Positions 1 to 7,739 of a DNA stretch of 64,000 nt are shown piece by piece. Origin of the DNA: an uncultured Granulosicoccaceae bacterium (GTDB lineage: Bacteria; Pseudomonadota; Gammaproteobacteria; Granulosicoccales; Granulosicoccaceae); assembly GCA_937930305.1 (NCBI GenBank), contig CALGLE010000020.1:62001-126000 (forward strand). Reading direction: 5' to 3'. A program made the position numbers and the translations under genes. How positions within the stretch are numbered: position 1 is the stretch's first letter; every line of letters starts with the position of its first letter. The notes beneath the pieces were generated by a model. That model was not told the origin of the DNA, ran no database searches, and worked only from the letters and a program-made list of their open reading frames with translations.

Positions 1-710
1 TACAAATGGGACGACCGGCAGTAACACCACCGGGGGACGCCAAAGAGGATTGGTGGATTACCACGCAACTGGCTAATCGTTTGAATTTGAATTGGCAGTA
101 CACCCACCCCAAAGACGTTTTCAATGAGATGAAAAAATCCATGAAATCGTTTGACAACATTACCTGGGAGCGACTAGAAAAAACAGCCGTGACGTATCCC
201 AGTTTGTCTCCTGATGATCCAGGTCAGGCCATCGTATTTAGCGACGGATTCCCACGTCCTGAAGGGCGAGCTAAATTCACACCGGCAGATGTTATCGCCC
301 CCAGTGAAGTGCCTGATGAAGAATACCCCATGGTACTCATCACAGGCCGCCAGTTAGAACACTGGCACACCGGTTCAATGACTCGACGTTCAATCGTGCT
401 AGATACCATCGAACCCGAAGCCAATTGTTCTATGCATCCGCGCACTCTAAGAGCGCTGGGGGCAAAAGCCGGTGACAGAATTCGATTAACCACACGACGT
501 GGGTCTCTTGAGGTGATGGCAAGAGCCGATCGCGCGGTGGCCGAAGGCCAAGTGTTTATGCCGTTTGCCTTTGTTGAAGCCGCGGCGAACGTTTTAACTA
601 ATCCCGCGTTGGACCCCTACGGCAAAATTCCTGAATTTAAATATTCCGCAGTGCGGATTGAGAAAACGATGGAAACCGATACGGCTCCCGACACAGCCGT
701 GAATTCTTGA
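1..710 (+). CDS. fdhF: formate dehydrogenase alpha subunit, C-terminal part (5' end outside window)
   Basis: This is the last ~235 residues of a molybdopterin oxidoreductase; the frame is open back to the first base, so the true start lies upstream. The C-terminal molybdopterin dinucleotide-binding domain is clear: the stretch GRQLEHWHTGSMTRR, then a region with EAAANVLTNPALDPYGKIP, which closely matches the alpha subunit of NAD-linked, cytosolic formate dehydrogenases (also named FdhA or FdsA). The family oxidises formate to CO2 with a Mo-bisMGD cofactor and Fe-S clusters; the catalytic residue and clusters lie outside the window. The gene for formate-tetrahydrofolate ligase follows 53 bases downstream, so both main fates of formate (oxidation and capture on folate) are encoded together. 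No strong ribosome site or terminator separates the two. Confidence 0.9.
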   Translation, partial: QMGRPAVTPPGDAKEDWWITTQLANRLNLNWQYTHPKDVFNEMKKSMKSFDNITWERLEKTAVTYPSLSPDDPGQAIVFSDGFPRPEGRAKFTPADVIAPSEVPDEEYPMVLITGRQLEHWHTGSMTRRSIVLDTIEPEANCSMHPRTLRALGAKAGDRIRLTTRRGSLEVMARADRAVAEGQVFMPFAFVEAAANVLTNPALDPYGKIPEFKYSAVRIEKTMETDTAPDTAVNS

Positions 711-763
711 TCGCAAAACCCAACAACGACAACACTTAAACAAACCCAACAGAGTTCCAGCCC

Positions 764-2440
764 ATGGCACATAAGACTGATATTGAAATCGCTCGCGCAG
801 CGAACAAAAAGCCCATACAAGAGATCGGTGCGAAACTTGATATTCCATCGGAAGCTTTGCTGCCGTTCGGCCATGACAAAGCGAAAATTTCTGCTGACTT
901 TATTAATTCGGTGCAAAAAAACAAAGATGGCAAATTAATATTAGTCACAGCCATCAACCCAACTCCTGCCGGTGAAGGTAAAACCACAACGACTGTGGGA
1001 CTGGGCGATGGATTGAACGCGATTGGTAAGAAAACAGCCATTTGCATTCGTGAAGCGTCGTTAGGGCCTTGTTTTGGCATGAAAGGCGGAGCCGCCGGCG
1101 GTGGTTATGCGCAAGTCATCCCGATGGAAGACATGAACCTGCACTTCACCGGCGACTTCCACGCGATCACGTCTGCGCACAATTTGCTATCCGCCATGAT
1201 TGATAATCATGTGTACTGGGGGAATTCACTGCAAATCGATACACGCAGAATTGTTTGGCGCCGGGTATTGGATATGAACGATCGCGCCTTACGGCAAATC
1301 ACCACCAGTTTGGGTGGTGTAACCAATGGTTACCCGCGCGAAGCAGGATTTGATATCACGGTGGCCTCTGAGGTTATGGCGATTCTTTGTTTAGCCAAAG
1401 ACATCGACGATTTACAATCCCGATTGGGTGACATCATCATCGCCTACCGACGGGATCTGTCTCCGGTGTATTGTCGTGACTTAAAAGCCGATGGTGCCAT
1501 GACGGTACTGCTTAAAGATGCAGTTCAACCCAACTTAGTGCAAACCCTAGAAAACAATCCTGCCTTTGTTCATGGTGGCCCATTCGCCAACATCGCACAC
1601 GGTTGTAATTCAATTGTTGCAACAACAACCGCATTAAAACTGGCGGACTATGTCGTTACAGAAGCAGGATTCGGCGCTGACTTAGGCGCTGAGAAATTCA
1701 TGAACATCAAATGCCGCAAGGCAGGTCTTGCTCCAGATGCAGTAGTAATTGTTGCCACTGTTCGTGCCATGAAAATGAATGGCGGTGTCGCTAAAGAAAA
1801 CCTTGATGCCGAAGACGTTGCGGCGGTTGAACGGGGTTGTTCTAACCTTGGCCGACACATTGAGAACATTAAATCTTTTGGCGTACCTGCCGTGGTCGCC
1901 ATAAACCACTTCGTTAAAGATACCGATGCGGAAGTGGCGGTGGTGAAAAAATACGTAGAGAGCCTGGGTTCAGAAGCTATCTTGTGTAAGCATTGGGCCG
2001 ACGGTTCTAAGGGCACCGAAGATTTAGCCAAGCGGATTGTTGAAATCGCTGAAAGCGGCGCTTCACAATTTGCACCGCTGTACGCTGATGACATGCCGCT
2101 GTTTGAAAAGATCGAAACCATTGCTAGCCGAATTTATCGAGCTGATGAAGTGCTGGCCGATCAAAAAATTCGCGACCAATTGCGTCAATGGGAAGAAGCA
2201 GGCTACGGTAATTTACCGATTTGTATGGCGAAAACTCAATACAGTTTCTCAACCGACCCTAACTTACGTGGCGCACCTACCGGCCATTCAGTACCGGTAC
2301 GTGAAGTGCGCTTATCCGCCGGTGCTGGCTTTATCGTCGTCATCACCGGGGCCATCATGACCATGCCTGGATTGCCTCGCGAACCCGCAGCTGAAGTGAT
2401 TCGTTTTAATAAAGCCGGTGAAATAGAAGGTTTGTTCTGA
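764..2440 (+). CDS. fhs: formate--tetrahydrofolate ligase
   Basis: Full-length (558 residues, the usual family length) formate-tetrahydrofolate ligase. It joins formate to tetrahydrofolate with ATP to give 10-formyl-THF in the cytoplasm, feeding C1 units to purine and serine metabolism. The P-loop [10 protein letters not shown] is at about residues 67-76, after the family motif NPTPAGEGK, and the conserved block [18 protein letters not shown] is at about 106-123. It follows the formate dehydrogenase alpha subunit by 53 bases on the same strand and may be co-transcribed with it. The ATG at 764 matches the usual N-terminus of the family (D-I-E-I-A near residue 6). An imperfect inverted repeat lies just after the stop. 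Confidence 0.97.
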   Translation: MAHKTDIEIARAANKKPIQEIGAKLDIPSEALLPFGHDKAKISADFINSVQKNKDGKLILVTAINPTPAGEGKTTTTVGLGDGLNAIGKKTAICIREASLGPCFGMKGGAAGGGYAQVIPMEDMNLHFTGDFHAITSAHNLLSAMIDNHVYWGNSLQIDTRRIVWRRVLDMNDRALRQITTSLGGVTNGYPREAGFDITVASEVMAILCLAKDIDDLQSRLGDIIIAYRRDLSPVYCRDLKADGAMTVLLKDAVQPNLVQTLENNPAFVHGGPFANIAHGCNSIVATTTALKLADYVVTEAGFGADLGAEKFMNIKCRKAGLAPDAVVIVATVRAMKMNGGVAKENLDAEDVAAVERGCSNLGRHIENIKSFGVPAVVAINHFVKDTDAEVAVVKKYVESLGSEAILCKHWADGSKGTEDLAKRIVEIAESGASQFAPLYADDMPLFEKIETIASRIYRADEVLADQKIRDQLRQWEEAGYGNLPICMAKTQYSFSTDPNLRGAPTGHSVPVREVRLSAGAGFIVVITGAIMTMPGLPREPAAEVIRFNKAGEIEGLF

Positions 2441-2480
2441 TCAACTGCGACTAGTGACACTAAATTTTGCCGCTGCAGTA

Positions 2481-2538
2481 TTCCTTTTATCCGCACCCCG
2501 ATAGGACGCCTAAATCCAAACGGGTGCGGAAAAAGGAA
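2481..2538. repeat. long imperfect inverted repeat between fhs and gcdH
   Basis: The arms 2481-2498 (TTCCTTTTATCCGCACCC) and 2522-2538 (GGGTGCGGAAAAAGGAA) are complementary over their whole length except for one unpaired base, around a 23-base loop. It sits 40 bases after the fhs stop and about 105 bases before the gcdH start. Neither strand has a run of T after the stem, so a classical intrinsic terminator is not clear. It could be a 3' end stem, a processing site or a protein-binding site. Confidence 0.5.
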
Positions 2539-2643
2539 CCGGGCAGACAGCGGCCAATCGCCACCTCGCCCATTCCGCGACACATCAGCTACACTGAACC
2601 CTTCTTTGTTTTAATAGCTTAATGCGTAAGGGGCTCGCCTGCC

Positions 2644-3882
2644 ATGTCAGCGAAATCGCAACTTCATCAGACCGGCGCTACTCCTGAGAGTGCGCGTGCA
2701 AAACCTGCCTCCCTGGCATGGGAAGACCCGTTTTTACTGGATCAGCAGCTCAGCGATGAAGAGCGCATGGTGCGAGATTCTGCGGCCGCCTACTGCCAGG
2801 ACAAACTCAATTCGCGCGTGATTAGCGCTAATCGGCATGAAGTGTTCGATCGCGACATCATGAACGAGATGGGAGAGCTTGGGCTTTTGGGCTCCACCAT
2901 CCCGGAAGAATATGGCGGTGTGGGGGCTAACTACGTGTCCTACGGCCTGGTGGCGCGGGAAGTTGAGCGCGTCGACAGCGGTTATCGCTCGGCAATGTCG
3001 GTGCAATCCTCCTTGGTGATGCACCCTATTTTTGCCTACGGCGATGAAGATCAACGCAAGAAATACCTGCCCAAATTAGCGTCTGGCGAATGGGTGGGAT
3101 GCTTCGGCTTAACCGAACCCGACCATGGCTCAGACCCTGGCAGCATGATTACTCGCGCTAAAACCGTTGACGATGGTTACTTACTGTCGGGCGCAAAAAA
3201 CTGGATTACCAACTCACCCATCGCCGATGTGTTCGTGGTTTGGGCCAAGTCCGATGCACACGATGGGAAAATTCGCGGCTTCATATTAGAGAAAGGTATG
3301 AAGGGTTTGGTTGCGCCAAAAATTGAAGGAAAATTCAGCTTGCGCGCATCCACTACCGGCATGATTCAGATGGATGAAGTGCCTGTGCCTGCTGAAAATT
3401 TGCTACCGAACGTGTCAGGCTTAGCTGGCCCTTTCGGCTGTTTGAATCGAGCGCGTTACGGCATTTCCTGGGGCGCGATGGGAGCGGCCGAATGTTGTTG
3501 GCACGCCGCCCGGCAATACACCTTAGATCGTAAACAGTTTGGCAAACCCTTAGCAGCAAATCAACTGATTCAAAAAAAGCTGGCCGATATGCAAACTGAA
3601 ATTGCACTGGGCTTGCAAGGTGCCTTGCAACTGGGTCGCATGTTCGATGATCACACAGCGTCCGCTGAACTTATCAGCTTGATGAAACGCAACAACTGTG
3701 GGAAAGCCTTGGACATTGCACGTACCGCACGGGATATGCACGGCGGCAATGGCATTAGCGATGAATACCCCATCATGCGACACGTGATGAACTTAGAAGC
3801 GGTTAACACCTACGAAGGCACCCATGACATCCATGCCTTGATATTGGGACGTGCGCAAACAGGCATCCAAGCCTTTCAGTGA
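2644..3882 (+). CDS. gcdH: glutaryl-CoA dehydrogenase
   Basis: Acyl-CoA dehydrogenase of 412 residues that matches glutaryl-CoA dehydrogenase specifically. It is expected to oxidise and decarboxylate glutaryl-CoA to crotonyl-CoA with FAD, in lysine and tryptophan breakdown. Seen in the sequence: the substrate-pocket stretch [17 protein letters not shown] (its Arg binds the glutaryl carboxylate in characterised enzymes), the FAD/substrate block [14 protein letters not shown], and the catalytic Glu391 in [14 protein letters not shown] near the C-terminus. It stands alone on the strand after fhs with ~200 bases between them, and a stem-loop follows it. A class III CoA-transferase at 16.5 kb might activate glutarate, but nothing in the sequence links the two. 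The ATG at 2644 is preceded by a weak site; an extra ~25 residue N-terminal tail is disordered-looking. Confidence 0.93.
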   Translation: MSAKSQLHQTGATPESARAKPASLAWEDPFLLDQQLSDEERMVRDSAAAYCQDKLNSRVISANRHEVFDRDIMNEMGELGLLGSTIPEEYGGVGANYVSYGLVAREVERVDSGYRSAMSVQSSLVMHPIFAYGDEDQRKKYLPKLASGEWVGCFGLTEPDHGSDPGSMITRAKTVDDGYLLSGAKNWITNSPIADVFVVWAKSDAHDGKIRGFILEKGMKGLVAPKIEGKFSLRASTTGMIQMDEVPVPAENLLPNVSGLAGPFGCLNRARYGISWGAMGAAECCWHAARQYTLDRKQFGKPLAANQLIQKKLADMQTEIALGLQGALQLGRMFDDHTASAELISLMKRNNCGKALDIARTARDMHGGNGISDEYPIMRHVMNLEAVNTYEGTHDIHALILGRAQTGIQAFQ

Positions 3883-3910
3883 TGCTTTTTAAAATGGGAT
3901 GCAAGGAGAG

Positions 3911-3953
3911 AGCACTTGGCGCACGAGAACCGCGCTTAGTGCTTTATGTTTAG
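3911..3953 (+). terminator. stem-loop terminator between gcdH and the facing thioredoxin-like gene
   Basis: The stem pairs 3911-3916 (AGCACT) with 3938-3943 and 3919-3922 (GCGC) with 3932-3935, with a 2x2 internal loop and a nine-base loop. It is followed by TTATGTTT on the + strand. It sits 28 bases after the gcdH stop, in the gap before a convergent gene, so it probably ends gcdH transcription. Confidence 0.55.
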
Positions 3954-3959
3954 TGCGGC

Positions 3960-4454
3960 CTATTGGACGACAACCGCATCTAATGCCTCGCGGCTGATTT
4001 TACCGGCGTGCACGCCCAGCAGTGAGCCATCGGGTTTGTAGAATAAGTAGGTGGGCGTTACGGAATAGGGCTTACCTGTCTCTTCTTGAAACTGACGGGC
4101 AAACACATCATCGAACGCAACAAGGTTTGTGTACGTGGGTTGGTGGTGCGCAATCAGCTCCTCAATTTCGGATTGTTTTGCCGGGCCATCAAGTGCAAGG
4201 CCAATGACTTGCGCGCGCTTGCCACTGTGTTCATCGTGAAAGGATTGAATCATCGGTTTTTGTTCTTCGCAAGGCACGCAATCGGTTGTCCACAACATCA
4301 CCAGGGTCCACTGCCCATGTCCGATGTATTTATGCAAATCAACACGATCACCAGCTAAGGATTGCATTAAAAATGCAGCTTGTGCATTGGCGCAAAGCAA
4401 TAAGCCAGACGACACACACGCCACCTTCAGCCAATTAAATATTGCTTTAGTCAT
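3960..4454 (-). CDS. exported TlpA-like thioredoxin-fold protein
   Basis: A 164-residue secreted thioredoxin-fold protein. It has an N-terminal signal peptide (hydrophobic to about residue 21, cleavage probably after ANAQA), then a redoxin domain with the active-site pair Cys59-Val-Pro-Cys62 in WTTDCVPCEEQ, and the cis-proline region YSVTPTYLFYKPDG near residue 135. Members of this group are periplasmic thiol reductases or, less often, oxidases; the substrate is unknown. I place the start at 4454, because its ATG overlaps the stop of the upstream gene by eight bases (ATGACTAA), which points to translational coupling; a start 30 bases further up is possible. It is the second gene of a pair with the degenerate DUF4344 protein. 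Confidence 0.82.
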   Translation of the reverse strand: MTKAIFNWLKVACVSSGLLLCANAQAAFLMQSLAGDRVDLHKYIGHGQWTLVMLWTTDCVPCEEQKPMIQSFHDEHSGKRAQVIGLALDGPAKQSEIEELIAHHQPTYTNLVAFDDVFARQFQEETGKPYSVTPTYLFYKPDGSLLGVHAGKISREALDAVVVQ

Positions 4455-5241
4455 TGATGATTGGCGCGTTGGGTTTAAGTTCATCGACCAACCACTCCTG
4501 TACTTGTTGATCTAATTGATTCCATGCGATTCGACACGTTTCAACACGTTTACCTGGCTCAGGCACTAAAGGTAATAAGGGTTCAACCATCGCCCGATCA
4601 AACCCTAAGGCCCAGCATTCTATATCACGTTGCCTGGCTGCGACCAATGCATGGGCATGCCAGTAATCGTCCAATGTTCCTTCAGTTTTCTGTGACACTG
4701 CGCCAAAAGCCCGTGCATTACTCACCATTTGCTCGGCACCGTTGTCAAAGCCACGAATCATTAACCAGCTTGCGATGCGTTCGATTTGGTCATCATCTTC
4801 CGGTGACGAGTACAAAACCATGGCATGAGCAACTAAGTGATACAGCGTGTATTCCACCAAATTGATTGACTCATCAATCGCCGTTTGCCCCTCTTCCAAC
4901 AAACTCATTTGAGCCTCTAAGGCGTTTGAAACGTAAGAGTACGGGAAGCGAATGGCGTTTTTTTCTGAATCGAACACGGGCCCATCACCCGCGCCTATCA
5001 CGAACTTCAACGAAGGCTCAAATATAAAGTTCTCTTGCAACAATGACAGTAGGTCGGTCATCACATTGCTTTCGTTGAGAAATTCAGCCAGCAGCTGCTG
5101 GCGTTCATCCATTTCAGTATTTTGCCACTGCAGCGCGATATCCGCCTGGACATTGGCACTACCCGCGACGCATACAGCGGCTATCAAACAGCCACGAAAT
5201 CGTCGCACTAAACCTTGGTGTAAGGATGACTTATCATTCAC
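4447..5241 (-). CDS. exported DUF4344-like protein, degenerate metallopeptidase
   Basis: A 264-residue protein with a signal peptide (about residues 14-33, ending VQA). The best match by eye is DUF4344, a family of putative zinc metallopeptidases. The downstream family signature is intact in spacing: His197, Arg203 (+6), Cys209 (+6) and Gly213 (+4) in HALVAARQRDIECWALG. The expected HExxH motif is present only as His135-Leu-Val-Ala-His139, so both histidines are there but the catalytic glutamate is replaced by leucine. A Glu at about 154 in QIERIASW aligns with the third ligand. It therefore probably binds metal weakly or acts as a non-enzymatic relative. It overlaps and precedes the thioredoxin-like gene, suggesting a shared periplasmic role. 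The family assignment rests on motif spacing that I recall, not on a search. Confidence 0.6.
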   Translation of the reverse strand: MNDKSSLHQGLVRRFRGCLIAAVCVAGSANVQADIALQWQNTEMDERQQLLAEFLNESNVMTDLLSLLQENFIFEPSLKFVIGAGDGPVFDSEKNAIRFPYSYVSNALEAQMSLLEEGQTAIDESINLVEYTLYHLVAHAMVLYSSPEDDDQIERIASWLMIRGFDNGAEQMVSNARAFGAVSQKTEGTLDDYWHAHALVAARQRDIECWALGFDRAMVEPLLPLVPEPGKRVETCRIAWNQLDQQVQEWLVDELKPNAPIIND

Positions 5242-5272
5242 CCTCCCAGGATATCACTGTGTTTCGCTGCCG

Positions 5273-5689
5273 TCAGGGGTTACCGGTCGCAAAAAAGCGC
5301 TGTGTAACAACCGCCGCCGCAGCCGCAGCGACGGAGCTCAGCACCGCTCCCCAGATAATGTCGACCACGGTCACAATTGGCGACCATCCAACCAGAGTGG
5401 CTAAGTTGGTTAGCTCATAGGCACCATAGGCAGCCAGGCCCAACACCACCCCTCGGCCAAACACTGCAGAAACAGAGTTTTTGGCATCATTGGGGCGTAC
5501 GGCCAGAATGACGAGCGCTACCGGATAGAAGAGATAGAACAACACAGCCGGTAGAATTCGTATCTCCTGGGCCAATAACTCGCCCAGCTCCGGTCGGTAT
5601 AGGCGCTCAACCACCACAGAAAACCACACCGCTTCCATCAGCAACATAGTGAGTAAAACAACAACAATCGCAGCTAGAAAACGAGACAT
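5273..5689 (-). CDS. DUF2177 family membrane protein
   Basis: A 138-residue integral membrane protein with four hydrophobic segments. The signature of DUF2177 is visible in the middle: GLAAYGAYELTNLATLVGW followed by TVVDIIWG. The function of the family is not known. The start at 5689 gives a normal family length and puts the first membrane segment right at the N-terminus. It lies between the RluA-type synthase (58 bases upstream) and the DUF4344-like protein (31 bases downstream) on the same strand, so it may share a transcript with them, but no functional link is apparent. Confidence 0.8.
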   Translation of the reverse strand: MSRFLAAIVVVLLTMLLMEAVWFSVVVERLYRPELGELLAQEIRILPAVLFYLFYPVALVILAVRPNDAKNSVSAVFGRGVVLGLAAYGAYELTNLATLVGWSPIVTVVDIIWGAVLSSVAAAAAAVVTQRFFATGNP

Positions 5690-5747
5690 AGGTTTATTTG
5701 AATGAGGTGTTGGATGAGCGGTACGAGTACATCCGTGAATGGATCGG

Positions 5748-6395
5748 TTAAAACGATGCCTCGACCGACAACGATACCCTTTCTTGCGTGATGGGATGCG
5801 TAAATTTCAGTCGGTCTGCATGCAACATCAACCGCGTCGCTGGCTTGCCGTATAGCCGATCTCCAACAATCGGCAATCCTAAGGCCATTGCAGTGTGCAC
5901 TCTCAGTTGGTGTGTTCGACCTGTTTTGGGATACAAAAAAACACGGCAAGGTTCAGAACCGTTTCCAGATTTTAATGCGAGTGTGTTGTGGATGGAAGGA
6001 GGTGCCACACGCCAAGCGGTAACCGCTGCTTTGCCGTGAACAATATCCACCCGCTGCTTCGGACGATTGTCCCAGTCCTTAGACAAGGGTAATTCGATAA
6101 GCCCGCCCAGCGAACTTGGCGTGGCAGCCAACAACGCGGTGTAGCGTTTGCGCACATGACGATGCTCAAATTGTTGTTGCAGACGTCGATGCGCAACTCG
6201 GGTTTTACCCAACAACAAAAGCCCCGATGTATCCATATCCAATCGATGCACTAACAAAGGCCCTCGCGCATCAGCAAAATTTTGTCTGACTTGGGTAAGC
6301 ACAGAACCATCGCGCGTTTTCCCAGGTTGTGACAAAACCCCAGATGCCTTATTCACGACCAACACAGCCGCGTCTTCGTAAACGATATGCAGCAT
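5748..6395 (-). CDS. rluA: RluA-family RNA pseudouridine synthase
   Basis: A 215-residue pseudouridine synthase without an S4 domain. The catalytic motif HRLDMDTSG is at residues 50-58, with Asp53 as the expected nucleophile, and the C-terminal block PKTGRTHQLRVH is present. The length and absence of S4 fit RluA (about 219 residues), which modifies U746 of 23S rRNA and U32 of some tRNAs, better than RluC or RluD. A relation to the RluA-like TruC group cannot be excluded. The start ATG shares one base with the stop codon of the upstream membrane protein gene (TAATG), so the two are probably translated together. Confidence 0.85.
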   Translation of the reverse strand: MLHIVYEDAAVLVVNKASGVLSQPGKTRDGSVLTQVRQNFADARGPLLVHRLDMDTSGLLLLGKTRVAHRRLQQQFEHRHVRKRYTALLAATPSSLGGLIELPLSKDWDNRPKQRVDIVHGKAAVTAWRVAPPSIHNTLALKSGNGSEPCRVFLYPKTGRTHQLRVHTAMALGLPIVGDRLYGKPATRLMLHADRLKFTHPITQERVSLSVEASF

Positions 6396-7036
6396 TAGGA
6401 GGGTTTGTCTTTTTTGCCATCAGGCTCGGTGCCCATCTTTGCCGCTTGCTTTCTTTGTTTTATTTTTTCGGCCGCTGTTAGCACCCCTTTTTGGACATGC
6501 CCTTGAACCCCTTTTTGCATCAGTTTTTCTACCACCATTTGCAAGACTCGAAAACGCAGCAACTTAATCACTAGAACACCAATGGCAAGAAGCCCTAAGA
6601 AAGGTAGAAACGTTAATATGAGATGCGCTTGCGTGGACCTGGGCAACGCTTTCCAGCGTGCAGTAAGGGACATGCGAGTTTCTTTAAATCCGACTAGCAC
6701 ACGGTGATATCGACGCTCTAACAATCCATAACGTCGAAACAACTTTTCCATGGCCTTTAAGCCAAACACCTTAGCCAAGATTTTTCCCAACACCCGCAAA
6801 ATTAATAACGGAAACAGCAAGACCAGTTTTTTCCAGAACGAAATTTTTAGTAATAAAGGGGACGATGCCAAAATCAAAAACACGACGCTGTACGCCAGAG
6901 GTGACACCTGCTCCCACAAGAATCCGCCGATATACACGCCGATGACAGCCGAAAACGCCACCATCAAGCGCCGCACGCGTTTGCCCATTTGGGGGGGCGC
7001 GGTTGCATCGGTTCTCGGTTTGAGCTTGTCTGGCAT
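6395..7036 (-). CDS. membrane protein of unknown function
   Basis: A 213-residue protein that I do not recognise. It has a basic N-terminus, two or three hydrophobic segments at about residues 27-75, a basic amphipathic middle (GLKAMEKLFRRYGLLERRYH), another membrane segment at about 140-160 and a lysine-rich C-terminal tail. This looks like an inner-membrane protein with cytoplasmic basic loops. The stop overlaps the start of the RluA-type gene by one base. Just before its ATG is a perfect 15-bp palindrome that may be an operator. Confidence 0.6.
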   Translation of the reverse strand: MPDKLKPRTDATAPPQMGKRVRRLMVAFSAVIGVYIGGFLWEQVSPLAYSVVFLILASSPLLLKISFWKKLVLLFPLLILRVLGKILAKVFGLKAMEKLFRRYGLLERRYHRVLVGFKETRMSLTARWKALPRSTQAHLILTFLPFLGLLAIGVLVIKLLRFRVLQMVVEKLMQKGVQGHVQKGVLTAAEKIKQRKQAAKMGTEPDGKKDKPS

Positions 7037-7043
7037 GTCAGAG

Positions 7044-7058
7044 GTGGATTAAATCCAC
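7044..7058. promoter_or_regulatory. 15-bp perfect palindrome in a divergent intergenic region
   Basis: GTGGATT-A-AATCCAC is a perfect 7+1+7 inverted repeat. It lies eight bases before the ATG of the leftward membrane protein gene and about 80 bases before the rightward DUF4124 gene. The one-base spacer makes it more like a dimer-binding site than a stem-loop. No regulator is identified. Confidence 0.35.
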
Positions 7059-7140
7059 ATTTTCGAACGGATAGTTCAAGGATAGCGGCCATTTCGCCGA
7101 ACAGCATAAGTAAGAAGAGGGAAAGATTGGATAGGATCGC

Positions 7141-7647
7141 GTGCTGGTAAAATTAGTCTTAAAGTTACTCTTAAAAGCCACTGTGCCGCTGATAGCGGTT
7201 GCTGGCGTTCTCTCCTATGGGTTATATCTCAAAGGCGGAGACCCCATGGCAATGTGGTCAAAAGTGGGCAGTAAGATGATGGGTTCCATGCGCGAATCTG
7301 GCACGCGGACCGCGCAGTCAGTGCAAAGCCTATCTCCAGTAGGTCAAGCCAGCTCAACCAAGAAAACGGTTTATAGCTGGGTAGATGCCAGCGGCACCAC
7401 ACATTACGGCTCGAACCCACCTCCAGGGGTAACCGCTCGAGCCTTAACCATACGCTCATCCAGTTCCACAGTTGCCCCACCCCCTGTGCCGCAGCCCAGC
7501 GCTCACTCGATCCCAACCGGCGGTAGCGCATCAGGTTTAGATGAGAACCTGCCGGGCATGGCTGGGGTGAAACTGCCTATAGACATTCAACCTGAAGATT
7601 TGGGATTGACTCGGGAAGAATTGCTGAACATGTTGAAATCGAAGTAG
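7141..7647 (+). CDS. DUF4124-containing membrane-anchored protein
   Basis: A 168-residue protein that starts with GTG and has an N-terminal hydrophobic segment at about residues 5-28, which may be a signal peptide or anchor. A DUF4124-like stretch KKTVYSWVDASGTTHYGS is at about 78-95. That domain occurs in periplasmic proteins of Proteobacteria; its role is unknown. A proline- and serine-rich linker follows, then a short acidic C-terminal helix (QPEDLGLTREELLNML). It is transcribed away from the membrane protein at 6395-7036 and faces the S9 peptidase gene. Confidence 0.65.
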   Translation: MLVKLVLKLLLKATVPLIAVAGVLSYGLYLKGGDPMAMWSKVGSKMMGSMRESGTRTAQSVQSLSPVGQASSTKKTVYSWVDASGTTHYGSNPPPGVTARALTIRSSSSTVAPPPVPQPSAHSIPTGGSASGLDENLPGMAGVKLPIDIQPEDLGLTREELLNMLKSK

Positions 7648-7739
7648 CTTGGCTTAGTGTGTATAGGTCCATGCTCGCGGTACTTATTCCATGGGCATGT
7701 GGCTGAACTTAGCTCTCCAAAGGCTTCTAAATACAAGGG

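Noticed and set aside
617-1080. Leftward open frames over the formate dehydrogenase-fhs junction
   Set aside because: They overlap well-supported rightward genes, have no recognisable sequence and poor start contexts, so I treat them as chance frames.
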